From Apiotrichum sp. Y4204 (taxonomy: Eukaryota; Basidiomycota; Tremellomycetes; Trichosporonales; Trichosporonaceae): 64,000 nucleotides of DNA. This document shows positions 35,939 through 48,668 of this stretch, one piece after another. The notes beneath the pieces were generated by a model, which saw nothing but the letters and a program-made list of their open reading frames with translations, was not told the DNA's origin and searched no databases. Every line of letters begins with the position of its first letter. Positions within the stretch are counted from its first letter, which is position 1. The position numbers and the translations under genes were made by a program. The DNA lies in the NCBI GenBank assembly GCA_025531455.1, contig JAMYHL010000038.1, positions 352,600 to 416,599 of the forward strand, given 5' to 3'.

Positions 35939-38900
35939 TGGTGCTAATGCAAAATAGGTCGGAATGGCTAGATCGCAGAGGGGCAAGACGAGTAAACAGT
36001 CCACCAGGGATCAAGAGGAGAGAAGAGTGAGACGGCAGCACCGCTGCGGTGGTGGCGGCGGCGGCGACTTTCAATGCTGCCATGCGCCGGCTAGCCGAGT
36101 GATGCAGTAGATATGTAGATGAATACCTACTGCTCACGGAAAGAAGCAAAGGGCGAAGGGGGGGTCACCGGGATCTTGAATTGTCGAGTGGCAAAGCGGG
36201 CGGCGCAGCAAGGGAGAGGGAGCGCACGAGCGCGAGCGCGAGAGGCAGCGAACAGGGAGAGAGGAAGGAGCTCGACGGGAGAGTGACCAACGGCGACAGT
36301 AGTAGTAACAAGCTAAAAGACCTAGGTGCCCAGGTGATGCCCAGACGGGGAATACGCCGTCAGTTCGAGAATTCGAGAGACAATGAATGGCGAAAATAAA
36401 AATACACAAAAATTAGGTCGATAAAATGAGATGATGTGTCTAAGCGCGGTTGTATGGTGAAGAAAGTGTACTGAACCAGTACCAGTACTGTATACCTCAT
36501 GGGTGTGCGCAGGTGCGACTTCTCTGGCCAGAGAGGCGTTTTGGCAGCTCCGAGGACTGCAAGTGTATACGGGTATGTACGTAGTCTGGGTGGCCCGGGC
36601 TCATATGCACAGGGCAAAAAAAGGCATTTGATCGAGAGACACCTTCTCGAGCCGTTTACCTGAACCAGCTTGCGGGCTAGCGCGTCCACAGCCCACAGAT
36701 CCAGACGTCTGGAGCTGGAGGGCACCCAGGAACTGGCCGAAACTGGTTCGGTTTCCGACTCTCTCGTTCGGGAGAACACCCCGAGAGAAGCAAAATGCAC
36801 AGGGGCGAGACGTGCATGGGACGGGATGCCGAGTGTGGAGGCAAACGTCCACTTCACTTGCTTCCCAGACGCCGCAAACTCAATCCGGGAGGGGCCGAGC
36901 CTCATGTCTCATGTCCGATAACCCTGCAGCTTCTCTGTAATCTCTTCTTTTCTTACTTGTGGGATGTAACCCGTTCCATAGCGGGTTTCCCGGCCCTGAT
37001 CTTCTCCGGGGATCCGGACTGCAGCAAGCAAGCATGACATGATATTTCCCGTGCGGCGCCCGTGCATTGCCTGAGGCGGCTGATATCAATATTAATGAGG
37101 TGGCCGCCCGTTTCGGGCCTATGAGCACGCGCCGAACTTGGAACCTCCCACAACGATCGAAATGAGAAAGCGGGGGAGGGTCAGGGGTCTAGGAAGTCAG
37201 GGATGCAGGGATGCTTGGAGGGTACGAGGTACCGTCCAGAACCCTTCCTAAGCTTCCCACCAGCGCCACAGCGCCACAGCATTCCCTTCTGGACCCTGCA
37301 CGGCCCGGTAAAGGTCAGTGCTTGAATTGCTACATGCTGCTGCTTGCACTCGGCAGCTCAATATCTCCCTCCCCTTTCCCGTCTCTGTTCCACGGCTTCC
37401 AGCACACCACAGGCTCTTCCTTCTCGGCCTCTTCAGCCTCCTTCGCCGATTAGCGCAGTGTCCGGGCCACATTCCCCCCCCCCCCCCCCCTTCCCTCGCC
37501 CCGAGATCCCTAGGCCCCATACCTCGTGTTCCCATTCCCTGAACTGGCACATTGCCAGATAATACAGAGATTACCAGATCTGCCCAACTTTTCCCAAGGG
37601 CTGTAGGGGTATTTCGATTGTGATCGTACGTTTGTACACAATCCCGTCCTTCCCCTGTTGATCCTGTGGATCCAGTCGACCCCGTTGGCTGGCCGTTGGG
37701 CGTGTTGATACTCGCGTTGCCCAGAAACACTATCAACCGACATTCGGTCATCCTTCTTGACGACTGCGCCCCTCCACCCTGCCTCAGAATCTGATCAGGA
37801 GGGGGAGGATCGGGCACGCCCTGTAGTCTCGCAGCGCGCAGCACTGGACCGTCCCGCTCACTGCATGCTCCGCAGCTATGGATCTAGTGTGTACATTTGT
37901 GGCTGATGCCCGCTTGCTGTTTGCCACCCTGCTACGTCCAGCTTGCATGCCAAACCATAGCGCCCAGGATAGGCCAGGATACCAATGGCAGTCGCACGAC
38001 TTTAAGATATCGTCCACGATTCTGGGGAAGAGTAGCTAAAAAGAAGAATACCGACGCAGCAACTCATCAACAGTCTACACATATGATCAAATGGGAGTAA
38101 ACTTGCTACCTCCAGCGGTTCAGCCACAAAACCACCACATGCTTGATGTATGATTCATGGTTCTCGCGGCGGCGCGTTCCTCGTACAATCCTCGTCCAAT
38201 GAGACTGCTGTTTGGTATCTGGATCTCGGGGGACGCGTCGGCGTCGCACGAGCGGACGCGCACACGAGACGTGAGGCGACGCGTGACACATACAATGGCG
38301 CGTAAATGCTGAATGGACCTGCACTGGTGGTAATGGGCGTGGGAAAGACTCTCTCCGCGTCATTCATGGACGATTAAGGGGAGTGACAGATCGGACAATT
38401 CTGACTCGCTGCCACGCTGCCATCATGTCATTAAGTACAGATCTACAAAGCTACATATGCTCTACTTGATAACAGAAGAAAGGTGCTCCTGCTCCGTGCG
38501 CACCTAGGTGCAATCTGCATCATCTCACAGTGCAAGCCTGCTTGGGTGGAGCTGTTCTGCGAATGCACCACTGCAAAGTTAGATTGCAACAACCCTTGCT
38601 CTCAGCCGACTGGTCTCCCATGCCCTCCTATCGTGATGATCCTCTCCCGTCATGTTACGTTATTGGTGTGGTAAGTTCTCAGTGACAGGAACACACCCTA
38701 CCGTGTGATGCCGTTGTGATCAGTGGCATCGGCGCATCGGCTGGCTGGGTGACTGACAGTTTGCGCGGATCAATCAAAAATATGCAGATCGGCAAAGATG
38801 GTCCACGGTTAGTGGCCCGAATCGCCACTCCAGCTGCCCTAAGCTGCGATTCTCCTGTTATTACCGTTCCCCCCATGAAGCACCGAGTGCATTAAAGGCA

Positions 38901-39829
38901 TCGCATCACTGACAACATAATCCGGGCATGCCTGTTGCCATTGCAGGTAACTGGATCAATAATCACTTGTGGGCGGTGGCGCGCTGGCCCGTCGAACCCG
39001 AGCATGCCACCACCCGGGCCACTGTCTCAGGGAACTAGGGACGAGTGACTACCCTCGACACAATCTCGGGCAGCCCAATCCCGAACAGCACCCGAACAGC
39101 AAAGCCCGCATGCCCACATGCCTCTGCAGACCTGCATGCCCGTCTCGAGATCTCGATCTCTCCATCTCCACATGCCATCTGTCACCACATGCCTACACGC
39201 CACGCCAAATCGGGGCTGCGCACGCGGGACACACACAAATTTGCTCGACCGAGATCACTGAGACGCCGATAACCGAGGAATCTGAGTCGCCTGCAGCTCC
39301 GAGAAGTTCTCGCACTGCTACACAGATATCAAATGAAGTAATAGGGAATCGGGATATCGGGAGCTGTTGGCGCCAACGGCACTCCCAGCCTCTATTCCCG
39401 GCTTCCAATGTCCTTCTGTTGTAAGAACACCCCGAAATGGATTGCGCCACGTACTCTCCCGAGCTGGAACCAGCGTCACACGCCTACTTCCGATGGCCCG
39501 GGCGTCGCTGCTGAACCTTGTTCACGCCAGGCCATTCAACGCAGATCCGGCCGAGGAACAGAACACGTTATCGCGATCGTCTCAAGATCTCAACTGCTCC
39601 GGGCATGGCCAGATTCCAGTCAAACCCGTGCCACGAAATAACAGAACATTCTGGCCTACTGGCAAACCTGGCAGTCCTGCATGCAACAAAGGGCGAAGCA
39701 TTACACTCCTCCAATACAAAAACATTGCTCGCCATCCGCAACAAACCTGGCATTCCGTCTCAGGTATCTCGGGATCTCCACTCCTCAACCTCGAACACAC
39801 TACTGCACATTATTGGTACACATACAATC
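35939..39829. other. gene-empty stretch (about 3.9 kb) with a 17-C run
   Basis: No frame on either strand resembles a protein family. The left part is the promoter of the Sec7 gene. A run of seventeen C lies at 37474-37490. CT-rich patches occur around 37360-37500 on the plus strand. Nothing else could be supported. Confidence 0.5.
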
Positions 39830-42800
39830 CTACTGCCCTCGGCGCGCGGCAAGTCGCGCAGCGCGATCGCTCGGCGGAGCACTAGGCTCAGGCTCTGAAG
39901 TTGCGGTCCCAACGGGGACGAATACCCAGCCAGCGGGGGCACCATTCCGGCGCGCTTTTTCGACCTGCTTGGGAGTCTGCTTGGCAATCTGGCTCGACGC
40001 CATGGCGGTGCTGGCCACGTCGGTAGTCGTGGTTGCAGGAGCAGGTGCGCTGTTGACGGCAGTGACATGCTCCGCTGCAGCGCCCTTACCAGCCGCCGTT
40101 GGAAGGGTAAACTTTAGCTTGAAAGAGCCGATTGAGGAATTAATGGACGAGCTCGCACTTTGGACAACCGCCTCAAGCGCGGCACCAACCTTGTGCAGAC
40201 GCCCTCCATTAGCCTTGGAGGCACTGGCCGCCGAGGGGATAACATATGGCGCGGGACGAACCTTCGGGGGACGGCCGCGGGGACGCTTAAGCACGGGAGT
40301 GACCTCTCCAACGACTGCCGGGCCCACAGTACTGGCCGGCAGCTGCAAATTCGGCTGCACAGACGTATCATTGGTGACGGCAGACTCGGCCATTGCAGGG
40401 TCACTAGGACGAGGATGTTTGGGCGGACGCCCGCGAGGGCGCTTTGTCGGCTGCGTTGCCGAGTCGAGGAGAGGCTGGATACGGGGACGACCGCGAGGAC
40501 GCTTGAGAGCGTCATCCGGGCGCGCCTTGGGGGGCCGACCTGGTTTGCGCTTCAGAGGCGTATCAGGAGTGCCAGTCAGGTTGCCATCCCTGGCGGACGT
40601 GACTGCCGTTGCGGCAGTGGCGGGAGTCTCGGTGAGCGCACTATCTGAGGAGCTGGCTTCGCTGAGAGTACTGGACGAAAGAGGGGAATCACCGTACAAG
40701 ATAGCGCCTGGGTTATAGGCAGAATTGTAGTTTTGTTCCGGATTCGAGAGGCTCGGAGAAGACGATTTGGCATCCCACGACGGCCAAGCCAACCGGGAAG
40801 ACGCAGGACGTGAAGACGTGGAAGCAACTGTACGCTGGGCATCACTGGGTAGAGAGGTGTCTACACTGATGGGCTCCGGATTTTTGCGGGGACGACCGAC
40901 GCGGCGCTTCACCGGTACGGCGGGGGGCTGATCAGACTGTGCGATGGACCTGCGGCGACCACGGAGCCGAGTTGCAGTATCATCGTCACCTGTCATAGCA
41001 GGAGTAGTGACGACGGTGTGGGGAGCACTGGCGGCACGTTTCGAGGGTAAAGACAGCTCGCGCTGCAATAGGAACGTATCACTCTTTGTCGACGACTCCC
41101 TCTTTGACAATGCGGATGACGCGCCCCTGGAAGATACCGCGGAACGCTTCCCCTTTCCTACCCTTGCAGCCTTGGCCGTAAGGTCGGCCGCAAGTTCCTT
41201 GGCCGACTTTTCACCTGCCTTACGGCCAAGGAACCCAACACAGTTGGGAGCGCCACACATGCACTTTTGGCGATCGTCGTCACGATTCACCATCACGGCA
41301 AACGAGTCAAAATTATAGTTGTAGAAAAGCTGTTCCAAGTCAACAAGGCACGGCTGATAATCTCACCTCTTCGCCCGCCTTGATGTCTCTATTGGCCCAC
41401 ATGCCAACCTCGTACTCTTCGAATCCATCTCCGATGGTGCAATACTTGCGGACCTCGAGGTTGGGGTTACAACCATGATTGATGAAGCGCGTGTCATTGC
41501 CGCGCATACCCTATATATTAGCGACTTTGTACCGGAAATAACGACTGCTCACGGCATCAATAACCTCATCACGGTGGTATGCAAGAGCATAGAAGTTGCG
41601 TTTGCCTTTGTATGTGTTCCCAATGCGGTCGATGAAAGTACTGCGAGTCAGGCCATAATCTTCATCTCTTGCCAATCTGGTGAATTTTATGAGGTGTCGA
41701 TTTTAATAGGATTTAGAACCATCACTTATATCGTTCTGGTTGACTTTGTCTCTCGACACTGTACTCACTCTATGTGAATGATCTCCCCGCCATAGTCGGC
41801 CACAAATTCACCCTCCTTGATATCCTCCGCCGCGAATAGACCAAACCCACGGGTGCCCGTCTGAATGTTAGCACTGCACAGTGCTTGCCTCGTACCCAAA
41901 CAACTTTGGTCGCCTTTCCCTTCCGCTTCGCCAAACTTTTGTTTCCGCATTGGTCACCGCATGGACAGCCAGATCCACATAAGTAGTTCATGACAAAGTT
42001 CATGCAGTTGTCGCCGCACCCCAAGTCCGGGTCACAGTGACAGACGGCCTTGCCGGCAATTGCACCAGTCTTGGGTCGTTCCACAAACTGATCTGTGGAT
42101 CATGTCAGCTATCACACGTCGTTTTCGGAAATTTCAAGCGGATGTATCCGCCACTTACTCGATCTAATCTTTTGGTAGAACGGGGGCCGCTTCTTCCCAT
42201 CCAGCACCCCTGTTTCGCTCTCCCACATGATGTTGTATGGCAGGCGGAACTCGTGCTCCTCTCCGCCAAAGAAGACGTTGAAGTGATACTCCAGGGGCAA
42301 AGGAGGGAACGATACTGGTTCACCCTCCGGGGTGGGAATTGGCGGAAGTTGTGACTGCTGAACCTCCGACTTGCGGGGGCGGCCAGGACCACGCTTCTTG
42401 GGCTGAGGGTTGTGGAGGTCCAGCACACGGTTGTAAAGCATTCGTTCCTGCGCAGGATTCTCGTCTTGGCAGTAGAGCCCCGACTCCAGAAACTCCTTGC
42501 GCTTGCCCGGATTGGGCTCGTAAACAGTGTCACTCTGGTCATCTGCGCTGTTGTTGCCTTCGTTCCCCTTCGCTGCATCGTCTGCTACCGTTGCTTCCTC
42601 GGCTTTCTTGTGGTTAGATGGTCCAGCAACAGGAAGAGGCTCTGGAGCGGTGAGTTCCACAGAATGTGTCTGTGGCGGGACCCGAGAGCGGAGCGTGACT
42701 TTACGCGCGATAACAGCTCCTTTCGCCTTTATTCGCTGTGCAATGGATCCTGCAACAGATCCGGTGGCAAGACGTTTTGGTTGGACCTTCGCCGCTGGGG

Positions 42801-43140
42801 TCTTCCGGGGTAATGCGGCAGACGAGGTTGCGTGACGTTTGGTTGGTGGGAAACCATTCGCGATCGCGGCAGCATTCGAAGCACCACGAGTGACGCGCGT
42901 CCTGTCGGCCACTTCCCACTTGTCGTCCCCCATCTTCTCCTTGACAAATGTCTTAGCTGCGGTGACTGCGCGCTCATCCGTCTTTAATGCCGCGAGAACT
43001 CGGTCCGACGTGATGGGGCGGGGTGGTGAGGGGGCACGCGCAATTGGTAGAGGGGGGAGGTTGACAGCTGAGAAGAAACGGCGACGCTTCGGAATCGCCG
43101 CTCCTCGCTGTGCCTGCGAAGGCTGTGACACGCGCGGCAT
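39830..43140 (-). CDS. ASH1-like: Ash1-type SET histone methyltransferase with AT-hooks
   Basis: Complement of exons 43140..42159, 42092..41896, 41860..41769, 41676..41553, 41510..41367 and 41329..39830 gives 1,012 residues. Order: disordered basic N-terminus; AT-hook KKRGPGRPRK (about 250); AWS domain (about 336-385: CHCDPDLGCGDNCMN, then CPCGDQCGNKSLAKRK); SET domain (about 394-520: GTRGFGLFAAEDIKEGEF, VADYGGEI, RFINHGCNPN, YNYNFD); post-SET zinc site CMCGAPNCVGFLG; then a tail with five more AT-hooks of KRPRGRPPK type. AWS-SET-postSET is the NSD/Set2/Ash1 class that methylates H3K36. The AT-hooks and absence of WW and SRI domains favour Ash1, linked in fungi to H3K36me2 in silent chromatin. 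The usual NHSC motif reads NHGC. Introns are 35-92 nt. Confidence 0.9.
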
Positions 43141-44066
43141 GATGGCGTGCACCCTTGAATATATGCAGTAGAACTTGGCAACGATGGATTATCTCTATCG
43201 GTAGTAAGTGGTTGTTGGTGATTCAAGAATTGTTGTGACGGGGAAGGTGAGGAGCGATTCTGCAGGATGGTGGTGGATCCAAACAGAAGTCTGGTATTGT
43301 CGACGCGTACTGAACTGTGGGGGTGTTGGATGGAGAGATGCGGATGGCAAGATGCGAGTCGAGAAGGGGGGGGGGGGGTTGGATGCACAAGGGGGGGGGA
43401 TTTTGACGGGAATATTTGGACGCGTCGCTTGTTTTTATTTATATTTATTTGGCTACTTATTTGTTGATTATTTTTCCTTTCCACAATCGTGGGTCCCGCG
43501 ATTCCCGACACCACGCGTATCTGGAGAGCCTTTCACAGCTGCAGTACACGCCGCGTCACTTGGGATGGGAAGAGAGAGAGAGACCGTGAGGAAAACAGGA
43601 AGTGGTTAGCTCGGAAAAAAAAAAATGATACAAGTGCTCCGGAAACGCCTGGTACAGTGGCAGGCATCAGACAGGTAAGAATGGCATGGAGAGTGGGGTC
43701 GTTGTTTGGTCACCTGCGCGCATTACCTTCGCCTTCAAACGAACACTTTTGGGCTGTGGTAACGCACCATTTGTTTGCACATCTGTCGTTTGGCTGTATA
43801 CACACCTGTACACCTGGCGCCTGGGGGGTGGTTTTGGTGGCCCAGCGCGCCCAGACGAATCGCGCTGGTCGGCGCCACCCGCCACATTTGGATATTTGGG
43901 TGGCCACAGATCCACAGACCCGGTCCTGCCTGTCCTGAATATAATTTCGCTTGTTTATCCACAGTTCTCCGTCGCTCGTCATCACACCGACAGACAATCA
44001 CCACCTCTTCTTCCGCTACTTTCTCCCTCGACGACGGCTCCAGTGCCACGAATCCTGCGCGCGGCC
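43141..44066. promoter_or_regulatory. divergent ASH1-like/coilin promoter region
   Basis: Nothing coding is supported. G-runs of 13 and about 9 lie near 43366-43378 and 43390-43400, and an A-run near 43616-43625. A C/T-rich stretch before 44066 is the probable leader of the coilin-like gene. Confidence 0.5.
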
Positions 44067-45745
44067 ATGCGTGTAAAGATTCACACCGTGGCGCCGCTCA
44101 CGGAACGCAAGGTGCTGCTGCCGGTAGATGGACACGTTACGATCGCGCAGCTCACTGAACGGGTTTGCGACTCCGTCCTTACCGATGACAGGCCGATATC
44201 GCCGGAGCAATTGGCCCTCGAGGTTGATGGATTTGAGCTGTTGGCCGACAGTACCACTGCGGTTCTGGAGAAGAGTGACATTGTGACGTACGTTCTAAAC
44301 GAATGGCAGACCATAACCGAAGGGCACTAGGCAATGATCTGACTTGGCAGTGTGCGCCTCCGTCCTAGCTCGAGCGGCACAACACGCGCAGCCGACTCAC
44401 CACCCGCAGATATACCATCTACCAAACGCGCCAAATCGGGGTCTGCTCGAGTCGAAAGCTCCAGCTCCAGCTCCAGCTCTGAGTCTGAATCCGAGTCCGA
44501 TGCTGATTCGTCGTCAGAGTCATCAGAATCGGAGTCGGAAACCGAGTCTGAATCGGGATCGTCCTCTGATTCCTCGTCCTCATCAGGGGTTTCACCCCCG
44601 GCAACAAATCCCGCCTTTCCAACGTACGTCCGGTCGACGGGGTCGGTCGCTCCCACGCCTCCTTTCCAGGGGAAGGCATCGACACATGAACGGAATGCAC
44701 GTCGGCGCCGCGCCAAGCAGATGCGCAAACTGGCGGCTGCAGGCGTCTTCTCCTCACCTGCTGGTGTGGACGACCCCGCTGTAATGTCTCGGACACCTGC
44801 CCTGACGGTCACGCCGACAAGCCAATTTCTCCCTGTCCCCCGCACGATGGATAATCGGAACAAGAAGAAAGGCTTTCTTCAGGAAATGCTCAAGGTGCAG
44901 GGCACCAAGACGGTGTTCCACGATTCATCTGCATCCGGGACGCAGTGTCATACACCACCGTCTGAAACCCCTGTTGAGCGAGCCTCTGGCGGCACTACTG
45001 TAAATCCATCCCCTTCACAGTCACGAGCGGTTGTGCCAGTGCCGTCTCCGGCAAAATTACGATCACCACCTCCGACGCCAATCCGAGTGCCCGAGCCGAT
45101 AATTCGCCATCTTGTTCCACCGTCGGAGCATCCATCGCTTCCCAACAATGTGTTTGTCACAAGTCGTGAATTCGAGTTCATGACGGACAATGAACGGAGG
45201 AAGCGGGATGCTGCGGCAGCGGGCGGGGTAACGAAGCGACGTCGAAAGGAAACAGACACGACCAACAGGAACGGCGCAATGGTTGCCGCGGGTGGACAGA
45301 ATGAGAGGGGCACTGAGAACGGATGGGACCGGACGCAACAGGGACTGCCATATGGAGATGATCATGAGACAATGGATGTGGAACTCAGCGCGGACACGGC
45401 TCAGAGCCGCTCTGCTCTTCACGATCACGTACAGAAGAAATACGACTCGCTTCCCTTGCTGGAACTATCCTCAGTTTCAGTCGGATCCATGATTGCGTGG
45501 AAGGTGGGTAAACTCGCGGGTACGGACCTGACCTTCAGGACGTTGTGCTCGACATTGCAACCTTCTCTCCACAAGTTAAAATTCTTGTGGGGCGGATCAC
45601 TTCACTTGATGGCAGCGTGATCGTAGAGCACATTGGGGCACCTGAAGATGAAATGATGGATGGGGAAGAAGGCGATGGGGAAGAGGTCGGACCGCTGTCG
45701 GAGGCTGTTGATCTCGCGGCACGGGAATACCGGTCAGTAGGTTAG
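44067..45745 (+). CDS. coilin-like nuclear body protein
   Basis: Exons 44067..44287, 44351..45503 and 45539..45745 give 526 residues. Coilin scaffolds Cajal bodies where spliceosomal snRNPs mature. The N-terminal 75 residues form a ubiquitin-like self-association domain (MRVKIHTVAPLTERKVLLPV, then LALEVDGFELLADSTTAVLE). An acidic Ser/Glu tract (about 100-140), an RRRRAK basic signal and a Pro/Ser-rich middle follow. The C-terminus has the coilin tudor-like domain: YDSLPLLELSSVSVGSMIAW joined by splicing to DVVLDIATFSPQVKILVGRI and an acidic tail ending EYRSVG. The splice uses a GTGGGT donor at 45504. The closest described relatives in fungi are the coilin-like Mug174 type. Identification rests on the two end domains together; either alone would be weak. 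Confidence 0.78.
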
Positions 45746-47893
45746 CATGTAGACGCATTGCATTCTGATGTAATATTGCACTGGGGACGCTCAAGTTCCG
45801 GCTGTTTGCAGAACCCGTCCTTCAGAATTATCACACGCACCTTCAATGTTGCATACGTTCGTCACGGCGTTTCTTGTTTCTCTTCTTCCTTTGCGTCCTT
45901 TCACAAAGTTGCGCGTAGAGCCAGTGTTTACACCGGAGAATAATATTTTCACAGCTGTGGTGTTCGGTAGCGGAGCGTCCGAAGACCACAAACTCACATT
46001 TGTCCAGAAGTGTTGAGCTAACGTGGCCCACCAAGTCAGAGCAGACGGGGCTGGATCCTTTCCCAAAACATTGCCGATTACTCCAGAATGGATACCGCCT
46101 TAGAAGGGTTTAAACGGTGTCCATGGCGTAGCTTAACTAAGCACATCTGCTGGAAGTCATAACCACAGGAAGTAGAAAGGCAGTGTTGACAGTCAAAGAA
46201 TTACCAGTTAACAACCGTTACCGCCCTCGTCGACAGCCCGTCCATCACTCTTCACGGCCTGAGTGGGACGTTAACTGAAGCCCTCACAGAATACTTTCCG
46301 AGATATTGACCGTTAAACTGTCAGTGTTGCCCAAGAGCCGTGAAGTTATCCTTATCAAGCAATGTTTGCCTGTTTGCCGATGAGTTGTGTCCATTTCTTG
46401 AAACTGTTGAAATATTTTCATTTTATTGGTTATTTTTCGGTACGTGCTTTCATGGGTACAACTGTTCAAGAACTCCTGTACAACAAAAACCAAGTTCCAA
46501 TGCAGGAACATTAGAAGTTAACTCCTAGACCGTCAGTTTATGAGCACAACACTTCGACTCTCGACGATGGGCAGATGAGAGAATTGCAAGACGAGAATCA
46601 GAGTCGCATTGTGTGAACGAGATTACAAAACGGCCCGTCCGGTTTAAAGCGGCTAGCGGCTGATCAGTTGGGACCAGCCATTCAGTGTGCCTGGCGCCTC
46701 GGTGGCAAACAGCTAATCCATCTTCGAACCTCGATGACCGGGCAGAGCTCGGGGTGCCCCGGTGCCATGTCTGGCCATGCAACGCACCCACAGCAACACA
46801 CCTTACTGCGACCGCAGCCTTCGACATCCTCAATACCCTCACTAGTCACTAGCACATCATCCCCAGGGTCGCTACGACATGGAGCCCACTGTGGTCTGGG
46901 CGCCGCCCGCTGAGCTGAGTAGCACACTTGTCCTGCCCGATTGTGAGCCGCTCTGAGCGTCAGAATGGGGAGCCCCACCCTGACACTAGTTCACGACTGC
47001 GCGCCGGCCGCGGGGAAGGAGAGTAATCCGACTCTGTGCGTACGCTCATATCCACCAGCAAGAGGCCACAGGAGCAGGCGTAAAGCTTGTGGGCCAACCT
47101 GCGGTCCTGCGGGACATCTGACATAGTTACAGGATGGGTATTTTCCTGTGTCTCCTCGACGGTACGTCCCAGAGCACGAAGTCGCCACCCACAGCAACCT
47201 CATATCCCGTAGACTGTGCTGACACCAAGCAGACCGACCACACCTCCACCCGACGCTGCAGGCACTCAATGTGCACCGCGCACGCGTTCACCAGCTGCCC
47301 GCGCTCGATCCCACCCTCCAGCAGGGACATGAGTGGGCGGCCTGGCGTCTCTCCGACACCGAGGAGGCAAGGCGCGCCGCGTACCTCCCCCACGCGTAGT
47401 CTGCGTCATGCGATCCCACAGCTAGCAATGTATTGATTTATAGCCCTTTGGTTAATGCCTGTTACCTCATGTCGCTGCCATTGCCGCGAGGCAGCGTCCA
47501 CAACCCTCTAAATGCCTGATCAACTGACACAGCTGCGTTGATTGCAGCCCCGTATTCAACCTTCGCGCACAGCTCAGCGAACGATGAACATCGTATTCGC
47601 TGCTCCAAATCCTGTTCTTCTCCCCCATCCAGGCGACAGCTCCAAGGACAGTGTCTGTACTGCGTACGCCCACCGCACTTGACCCGACAGCACCCAGCCT
47701 CCGCGATTCCCAGCTCCACTGTTTTGGATGACGGTATCATAAAACAACACGGACAATCGCGGAGCTCGAATCGACGCGCGCGGAGACAGTTGAAATATGC
47801 TAAAGCCGGATCGCATCGCCCTATGGAGGGGCACGAGACTACCACGCCAGTATACACTGCTCTACGCTCACACAAACCGCCGAGGGAAAGTGT
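45746..47893. other. intergenic, about 2.1 kb, no firm gene
   Basis: The stretch 46320-46520 is A/T-rich compared with the rest. On the minus strand there are two somewhat protein-like frames (47393..47127 and 47875..47462), but neither matches a family I know and I could not join them. No RNA gene is seen. Confidence 0.45.
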
Positions 47894-48668
47894 TTAACGG
47901 AGACGGCTATAGTATTAGCAACCCACACTGGCTCCCAGAATTCTGAGACTCACCGGGCCTCACGCTCCGACTCGAGGAGGGCAAGGATGTCGTTGACACG
48001 AACGGGGCCCTTAACGTTACGGATAATGGAACGCGAAGTGTCGTCCATGAACTCGACGCGGACCTGGGTGACACCACCACGCGAGCCGGTGCGGCCGAGG
48101 ACCTGAGAGTACCGCGCAATAGTGATTCGGAAGAGCGAGAAAGTGATTGAAACGCGACGCGTTGGATTCAATTCGGGAGCAGCGAGAAGACGATGTCAGC
48201 ACAAACATTACAGATGACCAGATCATGACGCCTGATAGCCCCCCCCCCCCGTTCTGGCACGCCGCTGGCCCCACTCATGAGCCCAAGCCTAGTACTGGCC
48301 GTCGTGTGGACGACAACACAGCCGACGCTCATTGACGTGGCCGGCCGCACGACCACCCCGGCCATCCAGCACATCCACGCCATTCCATTTGCGCAAACTC
48401 AACGTTTCGCACGACCCAGCGCCCATCCACTCCGCCATCGCCACGATCTCTACGCCGCTCTCTTCCCCGCGCGCTCCATCATCGTCCCACCCATCCCTTC
48501 TCTCCAACGCTTCTTCGTGCTGGCCCATCTAATATCGGATCAAAATCGTTGACGCGAAACGCACCTTGAGGACACGAGCGAGCTTAACGGGCGTCTTCGA
48601 GGCGGCGGACTCCTGCATCGATGTCAGTCAGACGCTCGTCGCCATCGCGCGCGCAGCATACGCACCAT
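47894..48668 (-). CDS. RPS28: ribosomal protein eS28
   Basis: Complement of exons 48668..48666 (the ATG alone), 48612..48565, 48102..47954 and 47906..47894 gives 70 residues, the usual eS28 size. It sits in the small-subunit head near the mRNA exit. The sequence is unmistakable: [45 protein letters not shown] and LLESEREAR. The last exon adds the conserved RRLR end from only 13 nt. The intron directly after the ATG (GTGCGT..ATGCAG) is typical of fungal ribosomal protein genes; without it an ATG at 48618 would give nearly the same protein. The second intron is 462 nt, about ten times the local norm, and contains a 12-base C run (48239-48250, plus strand). Confidence 0.94.

Noticed and set aside
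36360..36905. 181-residue minus frame
   Set aside because: No motif or splice support; flanked by A/T-rich and promoter-like sequence.
46150..46550. Possible small transposon or solo LTR in the A/T-rich patch
   Set aside because: Short TTGACAGTC/CTGTCAGTG similarities near both ends are too weak and no target-site duplication is visible.
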